Assembly: GCA_044226535.1 (NCBI GenBank)
Contig: JBGAGT010000006.1
Location: 124,001 to 188,000 of the forward strand
Origin: VBCG01 sp044226535
Lineage (GTDB): Bacteria; Pseudomonadota; Gammaproteobacteria; Burkholderiales; Casimicrobiaceae
Direction: 5' to 3'
Length of the DNA: 64,000 nucleotides
Both the position numbers and the translations under genes were made by a program. Below, one piece after another: positions 56,467-64,000 of this stretch. The first letter of the stretch is position 1, and every line of letters begins with the position of its first letter. Under the pieces are notes generated by a model, which worked only from the letters and a program-made list of their open reading frames with translations, did no database searches and was not told the origin of the DNA.

Positions 56467-57669
56467 GTGCCGACCATCGCGATCGCGCCAACCTCCAAGG
56501 TCGAGCTTCCTTCGCAAGCCCCGCGCTTCCGCGCGCTGCCGCCGCTGTCGCTGTACGTGCACATCCCCTGGTGCATCCGCAAGTGCCCCTATTGCGACTT
56601 CAACTCGCACGAGCTCAAGGGCGAGCTCGACGAGCAGCGCTATATCGACGCGCTCCTGGCCGACCTCGAGTCCGCGCTACCCTCGGTGTGGGGACGGAAG
56701 GTGTACACGGTGTTCATCGGCGGCGGGACGCCCAGCCTCTTTTCGCCGCAGGCCATCGACGCGTTGCTGGCGGGCCTGCGTGCGCGCCTTCCGCTGGTCG
56801 CCGACGCCGAGGTCACGCTCGAGGCCAATCCCGGCACCTTCGAGCGCGAGCGCTTCGCGGGGTATTTCGCGGCGGGCGTGAACCGGCTGTCGCTGGGCGT
56901 GCAGAGCTTCGACGACGCCAAGCTGGCGGCACTCGGCCGGGTGCACGGCAGCGAGGAAGCGCGGCGCGCGGCCGAGGCGGCGATGACCATCTTCGGCAAC
57001 GTCAACCTCGACCTCATGTTCGCGCTGCCGCGGCAGACGGCGGAGGAAGCGGCGTCCGACGTCGCGGCCGCGCTGTCCTTCGGCACGCCGCACCTCTCGT
57101 TCTACCAGCTCACGCTCGAGCCCAATACGCTGTTCCACCGCCACCCGCCGCCGCTGCCCGACGACGAGGCGGCGGCCGACCTGCAGGAGCTCGTCGCGGG
57201 CCGCCTCGCCGCGGCGGGCTATACGCGCTACGAAGTCTCGGCGTACGCGCGGCCCGGCCGCGAGGCCGCGCACAACCTCAACTACTGGCGCTTCGGCGAC
57301 TACCTCGGCATCGGCGCGGGCGCGCATTCCAAGCTCTCGTTCCCCGATCGCATCGAGCGCGCGGTGCGCTACAAGCAGCCGCGCCAGTACGTCGAGCAGG
57401 CGCTGGCGGGTGCGCCCCTGATCGAGCACACGCAAGTGGGCCGCGGCGACGTGGGCTTCGAGTTCATGCTCAACGCGCTGCGGCTCACCGAGGGCGTGCC
57501 GACGGCGCTGTTCGCCGAGCGCACGGGCTTCCCGCTGGCGATCGTCGCGCCGGCCATCGACCGCGCGCTCGCGCGCGGGCTGCTCGAGCCCGATCCCGCG
57601 CGCATCGTCGCCACGCCCCTGGGGCGGCGCTTCCTCAACGACCTCACCGCGCTGTTCCTCGACGGATGA
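56467..57669 (+). CDS. hemW: Radical SAM haem chaperone HemW
   Basis: 400 residues, GTG 56467. Radical SAM cluster C-x3-C-x2-C in 'HIPWCIRKCPYCDFNSHELK' (with the extra Phe-Asn HemW signature), 'VFIGGGTPSLFSPQAIDALL', 'EANPGTFERERFAGYFAAGV', 'NRLSLGVQSFDDAKLAALGR', and the C-terminal HemW domain with 'HNLNYWRFGDYLGIGAGAHS'. HemW binds haem and inserts it into respiratory enzymes; it lacks coproporphyrinogen oxidase activity. Confidence 0.95.
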   Translation: MPTIAIAPTSKVELPSQAPRFRALPPLSLYVHIPWCIRKCPYCDFNSHELKGELDEQRYIDALLADLESALPSVWGRKVYTVFIGGGTPSLFSPQAIDALLAGLRARLPLVADAEVTLEANPGTFERERFAGYFAAGVNRLSLGVQSFDDAKLAALGRVHGSEEARRAAEAAMTIFGNVNLDLMFALPRQTAEEAASDVAAALSFGTPHLSFYQLTLEPNTLFHRHPPPLPDDEAAADLQELVAGRLAAAGYTRYEVSAYARPGREAAHNLNYWRFGDYLGIGAGAHSKLSFPDRIERAVRYKQPRQYVEQALAGAPLIEHTQVGRGDVGFEFMLNALRLTEGVPTALFAERTGFPLAIVAPAIDRALARGLLEPDPARIVATPLGRRFLNDLTALFLDG

Positions 57670-57677
57670 GCGCCGCG

Positions 57678-57811
57678 ACCCGTCATCCCCGCGAAAGCGG
57701 GGACCCAAGCTGGATCCCCGCTTTCGCGGGGATGACGGGCCGCTTGGTCCCCGCTTCCGCGGGGATGACGGGCCGCTGGGTTCCCGCTTTCGCAGGGATG
57801 ACGGGCCGCTT
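57678..57811. repeat. REP-like array before the amidase gene
   Basis: Four short elements: the first forward, the next three reversed (GGATCCCCGC/GGTCCCCGC/GGTTCCCGC...GGGGATGACGGGCCGCTT) as direct repeats of about 33-34 bp including the GGCCGCTT tail. Confidence 0.9.
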
Positions 57812-57814
57812 GCC

Positions 57815-59110
57815 ATGAAGGCGCTCGATCGGCTCACCCTCGGCGAGGCGCGCAAGGCGATCGACGCGCGGGTGCTGCTGCCTTCCGACTACGCGAGGTG
57901 GCTGCTGAAGCACGTGCAGGCGTCGGAACCCGAGCTCCACGCCTGGGCCGCGCTCGACGAGGCGCGCGTGCTCGCCGCGGCCGAGGCGGCCGAACGCGTG
58001 CATCCCACGGCGCAGGGCGCGCTGCACGCGCTGCCGATCGGCGTGAAGGACATCATCGACACGCGCGACTTGCCCACGGCCTGGGGCGTCCCGGTGCAGG
58101 CGGACCGCCGGCCGGCGCAGGACGCGGCCTGCGTGCAGCGCATCGTCGAGGCGGGCGGCTACGTGTTCGGCAAGACCGTCACCACCGAATGCGCGTTCAT
58201 GCAGCCCTCCGCGACGCGCAATCCCTGGAACACGGCGCACACGCCGGGCGGATCGTCGTCGGGATCGGCGGCCGCGGTCGCCGCGCGCCACGTCCCTGCG
58301 GCGCTGGGGACGCAGACCAACGGCTCGATCATCCGGCCCGCGGCGTACTGCGGCGTGGTGGGGTTCAAGCCGAGCGCGGGCCGCGTCGACCGTCGCGGTG
58401 TGATGGTCTTCAGCGAGACGCTCGATGTCGTCGGCAGCTTCGCGCGCAACGTCGCCGACGCAGCGAGGCTCGCCAGCGTGATCGCGCGCCCGGGCTGCAT
58501 CGCGCCGCGTGTCGCCGTGCGCGAGCGGCCGCCGCGCATCGCGCTCCTCGAGCGCTACCCCTGGCTCGCGCCCGACGTGGAGAGCGCGGCCGCGCTCGAC
58601 GCCGTGGTGTCGGGCCTGCGCCGCGCGGGCGCCGAGGTGGCCGCGGTGGCCTGGCCCGACGCCTTCGACGAGGCACCCGCGGTGCACCGCACGATCATGC
58701 TCCACGAGGGCGCGCGCAACCTCGCGGGATTGCCGCGCGCGCAGCGCTCCGCGACGCTCGACGCCGCGCTGGACGAAGGCGCCGCGATCGGCGCGGGCGA
58801 TTACCGCCGCGCGCTGGCCTCGCGCGCGGTGATGGGCGCCGCGCTGGTCGACTGGCTCGGCAGCTTCGACGCCGCCCTGTCGCTGTCCGCGCCGTCGCCG
58901 GCGCCCGCGTCGCTCGACACCACCGGCGACCCGCGCTTCTGCACGCTGTGGTCGCTCACGGGGGCGCCCGCGGTCTCGTTGCCCATGGGGCTCGCCGCCA
59001 ATCGCCTGCCGCTCGGCCTGCAGCTCGCGTCAACGCCCGGCGACGACGATGCGTTGTTGTCGGGCGCGGCCTGGGTCGAGACGAGACTCGAATTCCGCGG
59101 ATTGCCTTGA
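57815..59110 (+). CDS. Amidase-signature hydrolase
   Basis: 431 residues. Ser-cisSer-Lys triad: Lys in 'ALPIGVKDIIDTRDLPTAWG', the GGSSSGSAAAVAA motif (cis-Ser), and nucleophile Ser in 'ALGTQTNGSIIRPAAYCGVV'. Usual 'D-T-G-G-S-I-R' is 'TQTNGSII', a variation seen in some fungal-type and uncharacterised bacterial amidases. Hydrolyses an amide to acid and ammonia; substrate unknown. The stop overlaps a small gene as TTGA. Confidence 0.9.
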   Translation: MKALDRLTLGEARKAIDARVLLPSDYARWLLKHVQASEPELHAWAALDEARVLAAAEAAERVHPTAQGALHALPIGVKDIIDTRDLPTAWGVPVQADRRPAQDAACVQRIVEAGGYVFGKTVTTECAFMQPSATRNPWNTAHTPGGSSSGSAAAVAARHVPAALGTQTNGSIIRPAAYCGVVGFKPSAGRVDRRGVMVFSETLDVVGSFARNVADAARLASVIARPGCIAPRVAVRERPPRIALLERYPWLAPDVESAAALDAVVSGLRRAGAEVAAVAWPDAFDEAPAVHRTIMLHEGARNLAGLPRAQRSATLDAALDEGAAIGAGDYRRALASRAVMGAALVDWLGSFDAALSLSAPSPAPASLDTTGDPRFCTLWSLTGAPAVSLPMGLAANRLPLGLQLASTPGDDDALLSGAAWVETRLEFRGLP

Positions 59111-59313
59111 AACGAGCCAAGCAGCACGCCCTTCCCTCCGCGACCGAGATCGCCGCGCGCACCGCCGCCGGCCTGCCGGCCGTCGCGCGGCGCAATCACG
59201 TGGCGCGATCGCCGCTGCTCGGCAAGGGTGGTGCGCACGGCAAGACGCGCGCCGCCGAGCGGCGCAAGGCCAAGGTGGCCCTGGCGCGCGCCATCCGCGA
59301 GGGTGAATCGTGA
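59107..59313 (+). CDS. Small basic protein
   Basis: 68 residues, TTG start overlapping the amidase stop. Very basic, with 'RRNHVARSPLLGKGGAHGKT' and 'RAAERRKAKVALARAIREG'. The 'SPLL.KGGAH' segment resembles short conserved hypothetical proteins of Burkholderiales. Function unknown; possible RNA or ribosome binder from charge alone. Confidence 0.6.
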   Translation: MKRAKQHALPSATEIAARTAAGLPAVARRNHVARSPLLGKGGAHGKTRAAERRKAKVALARAIREGES

Positions 59314-59356
59314 CCCCGCGGGCACCATCGGCGGCTGCCGGAGGCACGACGGCGCC

Positions 59357-60085
59357 ATGACGCTTTCGCGCCGCGACCTCGAGCAGAACCGCATGAGCGC
59401 CTTGTACGCCAAGGCGACCCAGCGCGCGGCCCTCTCGCCCGAGGAGTTGTCGGCCTCGCTCACCGCCACGCTCGCGGCCAAGCCCAAAGGCGCCGGCTGG
59501 TGGGTGTTCGGCTACGGGTCGCTCTTGTGGAACCCGCTGTTTCCCGTCGCCGAGAAACGCATCGCCACGGTCGTCGGCCTGCACCGGCGCTTTTGCCTCA
59601 AGTCGCTGGCCTCGCGCGGCACCGCCGACCAGCCGGGGCTCGTGCTCGGCCTCGATCGCGGCGGCTCCTGCCGCGGCCTCGCGTTCAGGCTGCCCGCGCC
59701 GCTCGCCGTCGACGAGCTGCACCTCTTGTGGCGGCGCGAGATGGTGGTGGGGAGCTACGTGCCGCGCTGGGTGAAGATCGACGTCGACGGCTCGCCGCGC
59801 CACGCCATCACCTTCGTGGTGCGCCGCGACCACCCGCACTACACCGGCAAGCTCTCCGTCGACGAGGAGGTGCGCATCATCGGTTGCGCCTGTGGCGCGT
59901 TCGGCAGCTCGCGCGAGTACCTCGACCACACACGCACCGCGCTGGCTGCACACGACATCGTCGATCCCTACCTCGAGCGGCTGGCGGCAAGGCTGCCCGC
60001 ACCCGTCACGGCCACGTCTCCCGTCACGGCCACGGCTCCCGTCACGCCCACGGCTCCCGTCACGCCCGCGAAAGCGGGCGCCTAG
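59357..60085 (+). CDS. ChaC-like gamma-glutamylcyclotransferase with repeat-derived tail
   Basis: 242 residues. ChaC fold: 'GAGWWVFGYGSLLWNPLFPV' (Y-G-S-L), 'ATVVGLHRRFCLKSLASRGT', 'PGLVLGLDRGGSCRGLAFRL', 'LLWRREMVVGSYVPRWVKID' with the catalytic Glu. Degrades glutathione to 5-oxoproline and Cys-Gly. The last 26 residues are a repeat 'PVTATSPVTATAPVTPTAPV' ending TPAKAGA, translated from short tandem repeats and half a REP element, after the natural C-terminus near 'YLERLAARLPA'. Confidence 0.9.
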   Translation: MTLSRRDLEQNRMSALYAKATQRAALSPEELSASLTATLAAKPKGAGWWVFGYGSLLWNPLFPVAEKRIATVVGLHRRFCLKSLASRGTADQPGLVLGLDRGGSCRGLAFRLPAPLAVDELHLLWRREMVVGSYVPRWVKIDVDGSPRHAITFVVRRDHPHYTGKLSVDEEVRIIGCACGAFGSSREYLDHTRTALAAHDIVDPYLERLAARLPAPVTATSPVTATAPVTPTAPVTPAKAGA

Positions 60086-61488
60086 ATTTTCACCGACGCC
60101 GCGGCCCCCGAAGGAGCCCCCGGCGAGCCCTGCGTCCCGGCCTGCGCGCCGCGCCGCGCGGCCGCGCGCCCCAGCAGCAACCCCGTGGCGAGCCACAGCG
60201 CCGACACCGGCACGGCCATCCAGGCCATGGTGGTGAGCGAAAGCCCCATCGCGCGCAGGCTGCCGAAGATCCAGCTCGACAGCGCGTCGCCGCCGCGGTG
60301 CACGACGGTGTCGATGATGTTCTTGGCCTTGTATTTCTGCGACGCGGGCAGCGCGTTGAACAGCGTCTCGCGCGTGGGCCGGCTGACGGCGTACTCGCCG
60401 GCGCGGCGCAGGATGCCGAAGGCGATGAGCGTGGTGAGCAGGGGCCAGCTCGCCAGCACGGCGAAGCCGACCAGCGACACCATCGGCATCAGCGCCAGCA
60501 TGAAGCCCGTGCCGAAGCGCTGGATCAGCGTGCCGAAGGCGAAAAGCTGGATGGCGAGCGTCAGGAGGTTGACGGCGAGGTCGACCGTGGCGAGGAGCCG
60601 CGTGCGCTCGGCACTCGAGGCGATCGCCGCGGGCACGAGCGAGGTCTGCGCGAAATAGAGCAGCGTCGACAACAGCGCGTAGCAGAACAGGAACAGGCAG
60701 ATGCCCGCGAGATAGGGCGAGCGCAGGATCTCGACGAGGCCCGAGAAGGGACCGCCGCCCAGGGCACGGTCGTCGGCCGCCGGGTCGCGCGCCGCGCGCG
60801 AGGCGGCCTGGCTCGAGGGCACGGGGCCGGCTGCAGATGCAGATCCAGGCGCGGTCGCGGCCTCGGTCGCAGGCGCCGACCTTGGATGGCGCGCCGACCA
60901 GCGCCGAAGCTGCACGATGGCGATCATCGCCACGACCAGGAAGCCGGCCGACACCAGCACCATGCCCTTCACGCCCACGACCAGCACGAACAGTGCGGTG
61001 AGCGAAGGGCCGGTGAGCGCGCCCGCCGTGCCGCCCGCGGCGATGAAGCCGTAGAGCCGCTTCGCCTGCGCGGTCTCGAAGATGTCGGCCATCAAGCTCC
61101 AGAACAGGCTCACGGCGAACAGGTTGAACACGCTCACCCAGACGAAGAAGGTCTTCGCCACGCGCGGGTCCTGGGTGTTGCCGGCCTCGAACAGCACGAA
61201 GAACGCGACGAGGTTCGCCGCGAAGAACGCGTACAGCCAGGGAAGGAGCTGCTTGCGCGGGAAGCGCGAGGTGAGCGCGCCGAACACCGGCACCAGCACC
61301 AGCATCGACAGGAACACCGCGGTGAAGAGCTCCGACAGCGCGCGCTCGCCGCCCTGGATGGCCATCTCGTCTCGGATGGGCCGCAGCACGTAGTAGCCCG
61401 CCAGCAGCGAGAAGAAGTAGACGAAGGCCCACAGCGAGGCCGCGAGCTCCTGCGGCTCCGCACGCGTGATGCGCAGCAGGAGCTTCAT
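60082..61488 (-). CDS. NTP/NDP exchange transporter-like membrane protein (MFS/ADP-ATP translocase superfamily)
   Basis: 468 residues, about 12 helices. 'WAFVYFFSLLAGYYVLRPIR' and 'DEMAIQGGERALSELFTAVF' match the first helices of TlcA-like proteins; 'SVFNLFAVSLFWSLMADIFE' and 'SRPTRETLFNALPASQKYKA' are conserved in the bacterial COG3202 group. A Ala/Pro/Ser-rich cytoplasmic linker (about 205-245) splits two halves. Free-living members have unknown cargo; nucleotide transport is not established. Convergent with the ChaC-like gene, overlapping its last four bases. Confidence 0.88.
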   Translation of the reverse strand: MKLLLRITRAEPQELAASLWAFVYFFSLLAGYYVLRPIRDEMAIQGGERALSELFTAVFLSMLVLVPVFGALTSRFPRKQLLPWLYAFFAANLVAFFVLFEAGNTQDPRVAKTFFVWVSVFNLFAVSLFWSLMADIFETAQAKRLYGFIAAGGTAGALTGPSLTALFVLVVGVKGMVLVSAGFLVVAMIAIVQLRRWSARHPRSAPATEAATAPGSASAAGPVPSSQAASRAARDPAADDRALGGGPFSGLVEILRSPYLAGICLFLFCYALLSTLLYFAQTSLVPAAIASSAERTRLLATVDLAVNLLTLAIQLFAFGTLIQRFGTGFMLALMPMVSLVGFAVLASWPLLTTLIAFGILRRAGEYAVSRPTRETLFNALPASQKYKAKNIIDTVVHRGGDALSSWIFGSLRAMGLSLTTMAWMAVPVSALWLATGLLLGRAAARRGAQAGTQGSPGAPSGAAASVKI

Positions 61489-61490
61489 GT

Positions 61491-61568
61491 CATCCCCGCG
61501 ATCACGTCATCCCCGCGAAAGCGGGGATCCCGCGATGCGATAGGTCCCCGCTTTCGCGGGGATGACGG
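61491..61568. repeat. REP-like head-to-head pair
   Basis: GTCATCCCCGCGAAAGC...GGGGATCCC and its reverse complement about a GCGATGCGATAG spacer, able to form one long hairpin between the transporter and pteridine reductase genes. Confidence 0.9.
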
Positions 61569-61579
61569 GGGAGGGGCAC

Positions 61580-62317
61580 CTAGATGGCGATGCGCCGGCC
61601 GCCGTCGACCGCGATGGTCTCGCCGGTGACGTAGGGCGCGTCGGCGAGCAGGAAGCGCACGGTGCGCGCGACGTCACCCGCCGAGCCCTCGCGGCGCAGC
61701 GGCGTCGCCGAGATGATGCGCTGGCGCGCCACCTCGTCGAAATCGCCGTCCTCGGGCCACAGCACGGGCCCGGGAGCCACGCCGTTGACGCGGACCTCGG
61801 GTGCGAGCTCGCGCGCCAGAGCACGCGTGAGGCCGGTGAGCGCCGCCTTCGCCACCGAGTAGACGAGGTAGTTGCGCAGCGGCCGCTCGGCGTGGATGTC
61901 GGAGATGTTGACGATGGCGCCGTTGCGCTTGCGGAGCTCCGGCGCCGCCGCTTGCGCGAGGAACAGCGGCGCGCGAAGGTTGGTGCCGACGAGATCGTCG
62001 AAGGCCGCGAGCGTGATCTCGCCGACCGGCGTCGGATAGAAGGTCGAGGCGTTGTTGACCAGCGCGTCCAGCCGGCCGAAGCGGCCGAGGCACTGCTCGA
62101 CCAGCGAAGGCAGCTTGCCCAGGTCGAGCAGGTCGGCCTGGATCAGCGCCACCGAGTCGGCGCGCAGGCCGTTGAGCTCCGCCTGCAGGAGGCGCGCCTC
62201 GCCCGCCGACGAGCGATAGTGCAGCATCAGTGACGCGCCCGCTGCGTGCAGCTCGCGGCAGATGGCGGCGCCCACGCGTTTGGCGCCGCCGGTGATCAGG
62301 ATGGTCTTGTCCTTCAC
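61580..62317 (-). CDS. folM: Pteridine reductase / dihydrofolate reductase-like SDR
   Basis: 245 residues. NADPH motif 'TILITGGAKRVGAAICRELH' with the Arg-Val-Gly form typical of pteridine reductases, 'MLHYRSSAGEA' (phosphate-binding), 'VNNASTFYPTPVGEIT', and the Asp-Tyr-Lys triad in 'ISDIHAERPLRNYLVYSVAK'. Reduces dihydrobiopterin or dihydromonapterin. Divergent from the MidA-like gene, an arrangement seen in Burkholderiales. Confidence 0.92.
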   Translation of the reverse strand: MKDKTILITGGAKRVGAAICRELHAAGASLMLHYRSSAGEARLLQAELNGLRADSVALIQADLLDLGKLPSLVEQCLGRFGRLDALVNNASTFYPTPVGEITLAAFDDLVGTNLRAPLFLAQAAAPELRKRNGAIVNISDIHAERPLRNYLVYSVAKAALTGLTRALARELAPEVRVNGVAPGPVLWPEDGDFDEVARQRIISATPLRREGSAGDVARTVRFLLADAPYVTGETIAVDGGRRIAI

Positions 62318-62456
62318 GCGACAAGTCTACCGGAGCCGCGGGGGCGGTTGCCTGCATCGGGGCACGCGTTCCATGGCCGGCTTCCGAGGGTGCAAAACGG
62401 CTTTCCAGCACCGGACGGCGGGTGCATGTCGAGGGGCCGATGCGACAATCCCGCGA

Positions 62457-63638
62457 ATGGATCGCTCGACGCCCCGCCTTCCCGAGCCCGACGCCGACGC
62501 CCGCGCGCACAGCGCCAGGGTCGAGGCCGCGCTCGCCGGGGCCATCGACGAGGCCGGGGGCTTCCTGCCCTTCGAGCGCTGGATGGACCTCGCGCTCAAC
62601 GCACCCGGGCTCGGCTACTACGCCGCGGGGGCGCAGAAATTCGGCGCCGCCGGCGACTTCGTCACCGCCGCCGAGATCTCGCCCCTTTATGCGCGCACGC
62701 TGGCCACCGACGTCGCCGCAATCCTCGATGCCACGCGCGGTCGCGAGATCGTCGAGCTCGGCGCTGGCAGCGGCGCCTTCGCGGCCGACGTGCTCGCGGC
62801 GCTCGACACGGCGAAGGTGAAGCTGTCGCGCTACGCCATCGTCGAGCCCAGCGCGGCATTGAAGGCACGACAGCAGGCGCGGCTCTCGGGCGACAGCCGC
62901 GTGACGTGGCTGGATGCGCCGCCTGCGCGCATCCGCGGCGCGGTGGTCATGAACGAGGTGCTGGACGCCTTGCCGGTGGCGTTGGTCGCGCGCCGCGGCG
63001 GCGCGTGGAAGCTGCGGGGCGTGGTCCGCCACGAGGGGCGCTTCGCCTTCGCCGAGCGAGCGCCGTGTGCGGCCGGGACGGCGGCATCGGGGGACGATGC
63101 GGCGCTCGTCGCCATCGCCGCCGCGCGCTTCCCCCGGGGCATCGACTACCTGTCCGAGGTCAACCGCGCCGCCGAGGCCCTGGTGCGGCTCGTCGCGCAA
63201 AGCCTCGAGGAGGGTGCGATGCTCATCGCCGACTACGGCTTCGCGCGCCACGAGTACTACCATCCGCAACGTGCCGAGGGCACGCTGATGGCGCACTACC
63301 GCCATCGTGCGACGCCGGACCCTTTCGTGTGGCCGGGCCTCGCCGACATCACCGCGCACGTGGACTTCACCGCGATCGCCGAAGCGGGGGAGGCCGAGGG
63401 CCTCACCGTGGCGGGTTTCGCGACGCAGGCGGCCTACCTCGTCGGCGCGGGTGTCCTCGACCGCCTGCTCGAGGCCGGCGATCCCGGCTCGGTGGAATTC
63501 CTCAAGGCATCGTCGGCGGTGCAGAAGCTCACCTCGCCCGCCGAGATGGGCGAGCTCTTCAAGGTCATCGCGCTGGAGCGCGGCGTGAAGGTGCGCTGGC
63601 GCGGCTTCGCGGTGGGCAACCGCGCGCACACGTTGTAG
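62457..63638 (+). CDS. SAM-dependent methyltransferase, MidA/NDUFAF7 family
   Basis: 393 residues from ATG 62457. 'ALNAPGLGYYAAGAQKFGAA' and 'GDFVTAAEISPLYARTLATD' are the family's signature, followed by SAM motif 'IVELGAGSGAFAADVLAALD' and 'NEVLDALPVALVARRGGAWK'. Mitochondrial NDUFAF7 dimethylates an arginine in complex I; bacterial homologues are assumed to methylate protein Arg. No signal peptide. Confidence 0.92.
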   Translation: MDRSTPRLPEPDADARAHSARVEAALAGAIDEAGGFLPFERWMDLALNAPGLGYYAAGAQKFGAAGDFVTAAEISPLYARTLATDVAAILDATRGREIVELGAGSGAFAADVLAALDTAKVKLSRYAIVEPSAALKARQQARLSGDSRVTWLDAPPARIRGAVVMNEVLDALPVALVARRGGAWKLRGVVRHEGRFAFAERAPCAAGTAASGDDAALVAIAAARFPRGIDYLSEVNRAAEALVRLVAQSLEEGAMLIADYGFARHEYYHPQRAEGTLMAHYRHRATPDPFVWPGLADITAHVDFTAIAEAGEAEGLTVAGFATQAAYLVGAGVLDRLLEAGDPGSVEFLKASSAVQKLTSPAEMGELFKVIALERGVKVRWRGFAVGNRAHTL

Positions 63639-63708
63639 TGCGCCTGGCCGTAGCGCGCCTTGCGCATGGCGTCCGCCTCGGGCGCAGGCCCCGGATCCAC
63701 TGCCCGCC

Positions 63709-64000
63709 TCAGGCATGCGCCCGCCGCCTGCGACCGTTGCCGAAGACCTGCGACAGCGCGAACAGCGTCGAGGTGACCACGATCATCATGGTGGAGATGG
63801 CGGCGATGGTGGGGTCGATCTGGTCGCGCAGCGCGTTGAACATGTTGCGCGTCAGCGTCGAGTTCGGGCCGCCCGAGACGAAGATCGCGACGATCACCTC
63901 GTCGAAGGAGGTGAGGAAGGACAGGAGCGCCGCGGTGATCACGCCGAAGCGGATCTGCGGCAGCGTCACCGCGAAGAAGGCGCGCAGCGGCGAGGCCCCG
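63709..64000 (-). CDS. ABC transporter permease, C-terminal part (PotC-like; runs off right edge)
   Basis: The frame stays open to the right edge. It begins there with 'GASPLRAFFAVTLPQIRFGV', the last part of the EAA coupling loop, and continues 'ITAALLSFLTSFDEVIVAIF' and 'AISTMMIVVTSTLFALSQVF' as the final two helices, ending in a basic tail. 'SFDEVIVAIFVSGGPNSTL' is characteristic of spermidine/putrescine PotC and related permeases. Belongs to a second importer lying outside the window. Confidence 0.9.
   Translation of the reverse strand, partial: GASPLRAFFAVTLPQIRFGVITAALLSFLTSFDEVIVAIFVSGGPNSTLTRNMFNALRDQIDPTIAAISTMMIVVTSTLFALSQVFGNGRRRRAHA

Overview
The window reads as a high-GC betaproteobacterial chromosome, probably Burkholderiales-like. 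The evidence is the gene neighbourhoods hemA-prfA-prmC, rph-rdgB-hemW and ridA-recG, and a pteridine reductase divergent from a MidA-type methyltransferase. Most genes are tightly packed with 4-bp stop/start overlaps. A REP-like palindromic repeat (core GCGAAAGC flanked by C-run and G-run arms) fills most ordinary intergenic gaps and has also entered coding sequences, notably recG and prmC.

Layout. 1-2.8 kb: an ABC importer (binding protein, ATPase, permease) of the Fe3+/polyamine/phosphonate type, leaving the left edge. 3.0-10.2 kb: ridA, recG, a PIN-type toxin-antitoxin pair, a lipase-like hydrolase, a secreted nuclease, an ADP-ribosylglycohydrolase and a phosphoglycolate phosphatase. 10.3-23.6 kb: a LysR regulator and twelve same-strand, mostly overlapping genes: M20 hydrolase, Tat-exported binding protein plus ATPase and permease, PhyH oxygenase, CobW GTPase, amidohydrolase, three NAD(P) oxidoreductases, a GlcD-like flavoprotein and a GlcG-like protein. 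This is a complete uptake-and-catabolism unit for an unidentified, probably amide-containing, compound. 23.7-29.4 kb: a phosphodiesterase, an HDAC-fold enzyme, a stand-alone VWA protein and several unknown genes.

29.5-43 kb is an accessory, defence-like island without REP repeats. Its most interesting part is a five-gene overlapping operon: MoxR AAA+ ATPase, unknown protein, HExxH/VWA protein, a MetK-like S-adenosylmethionine synthetase with its active site preserved, and a WYL regulator. A promoter, a potential four-way-junction RNA with an intrinsic terminator, and CGCTAAAC direct repeats precede it. After it, in more AT-rich DNA, come two GIY-YIG proteins, a DUF3800 protein, a NaeI-like restriction enzyme with Vsr and a cytosine methyltransferase, a decayed AbrB antitoxin copy, a RelE-like toxin that is a pseudogene beside its intact antitoxin, and an intact AbrB/PIN module.

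43.2-64 kb returns to core genes: hemA, prfA, an acetyltransferase, prmC, a HigBA-like module with an apparently leaderless toxin mRNA, a YqhA-like membrane protein, a secreted subtilase, an IS481-family element between REP repeats, an Ldh2-type dehydrogenase, a glycosyltransferase/epimerase pair, rph, rdgB, hemW, an amidase, a ChaC-like protein, an ATP/ADP-translocase-like transporter, the pteridine reductase, the MidA-like methyltransferase and the end of a PotC-like permease at the right edge.
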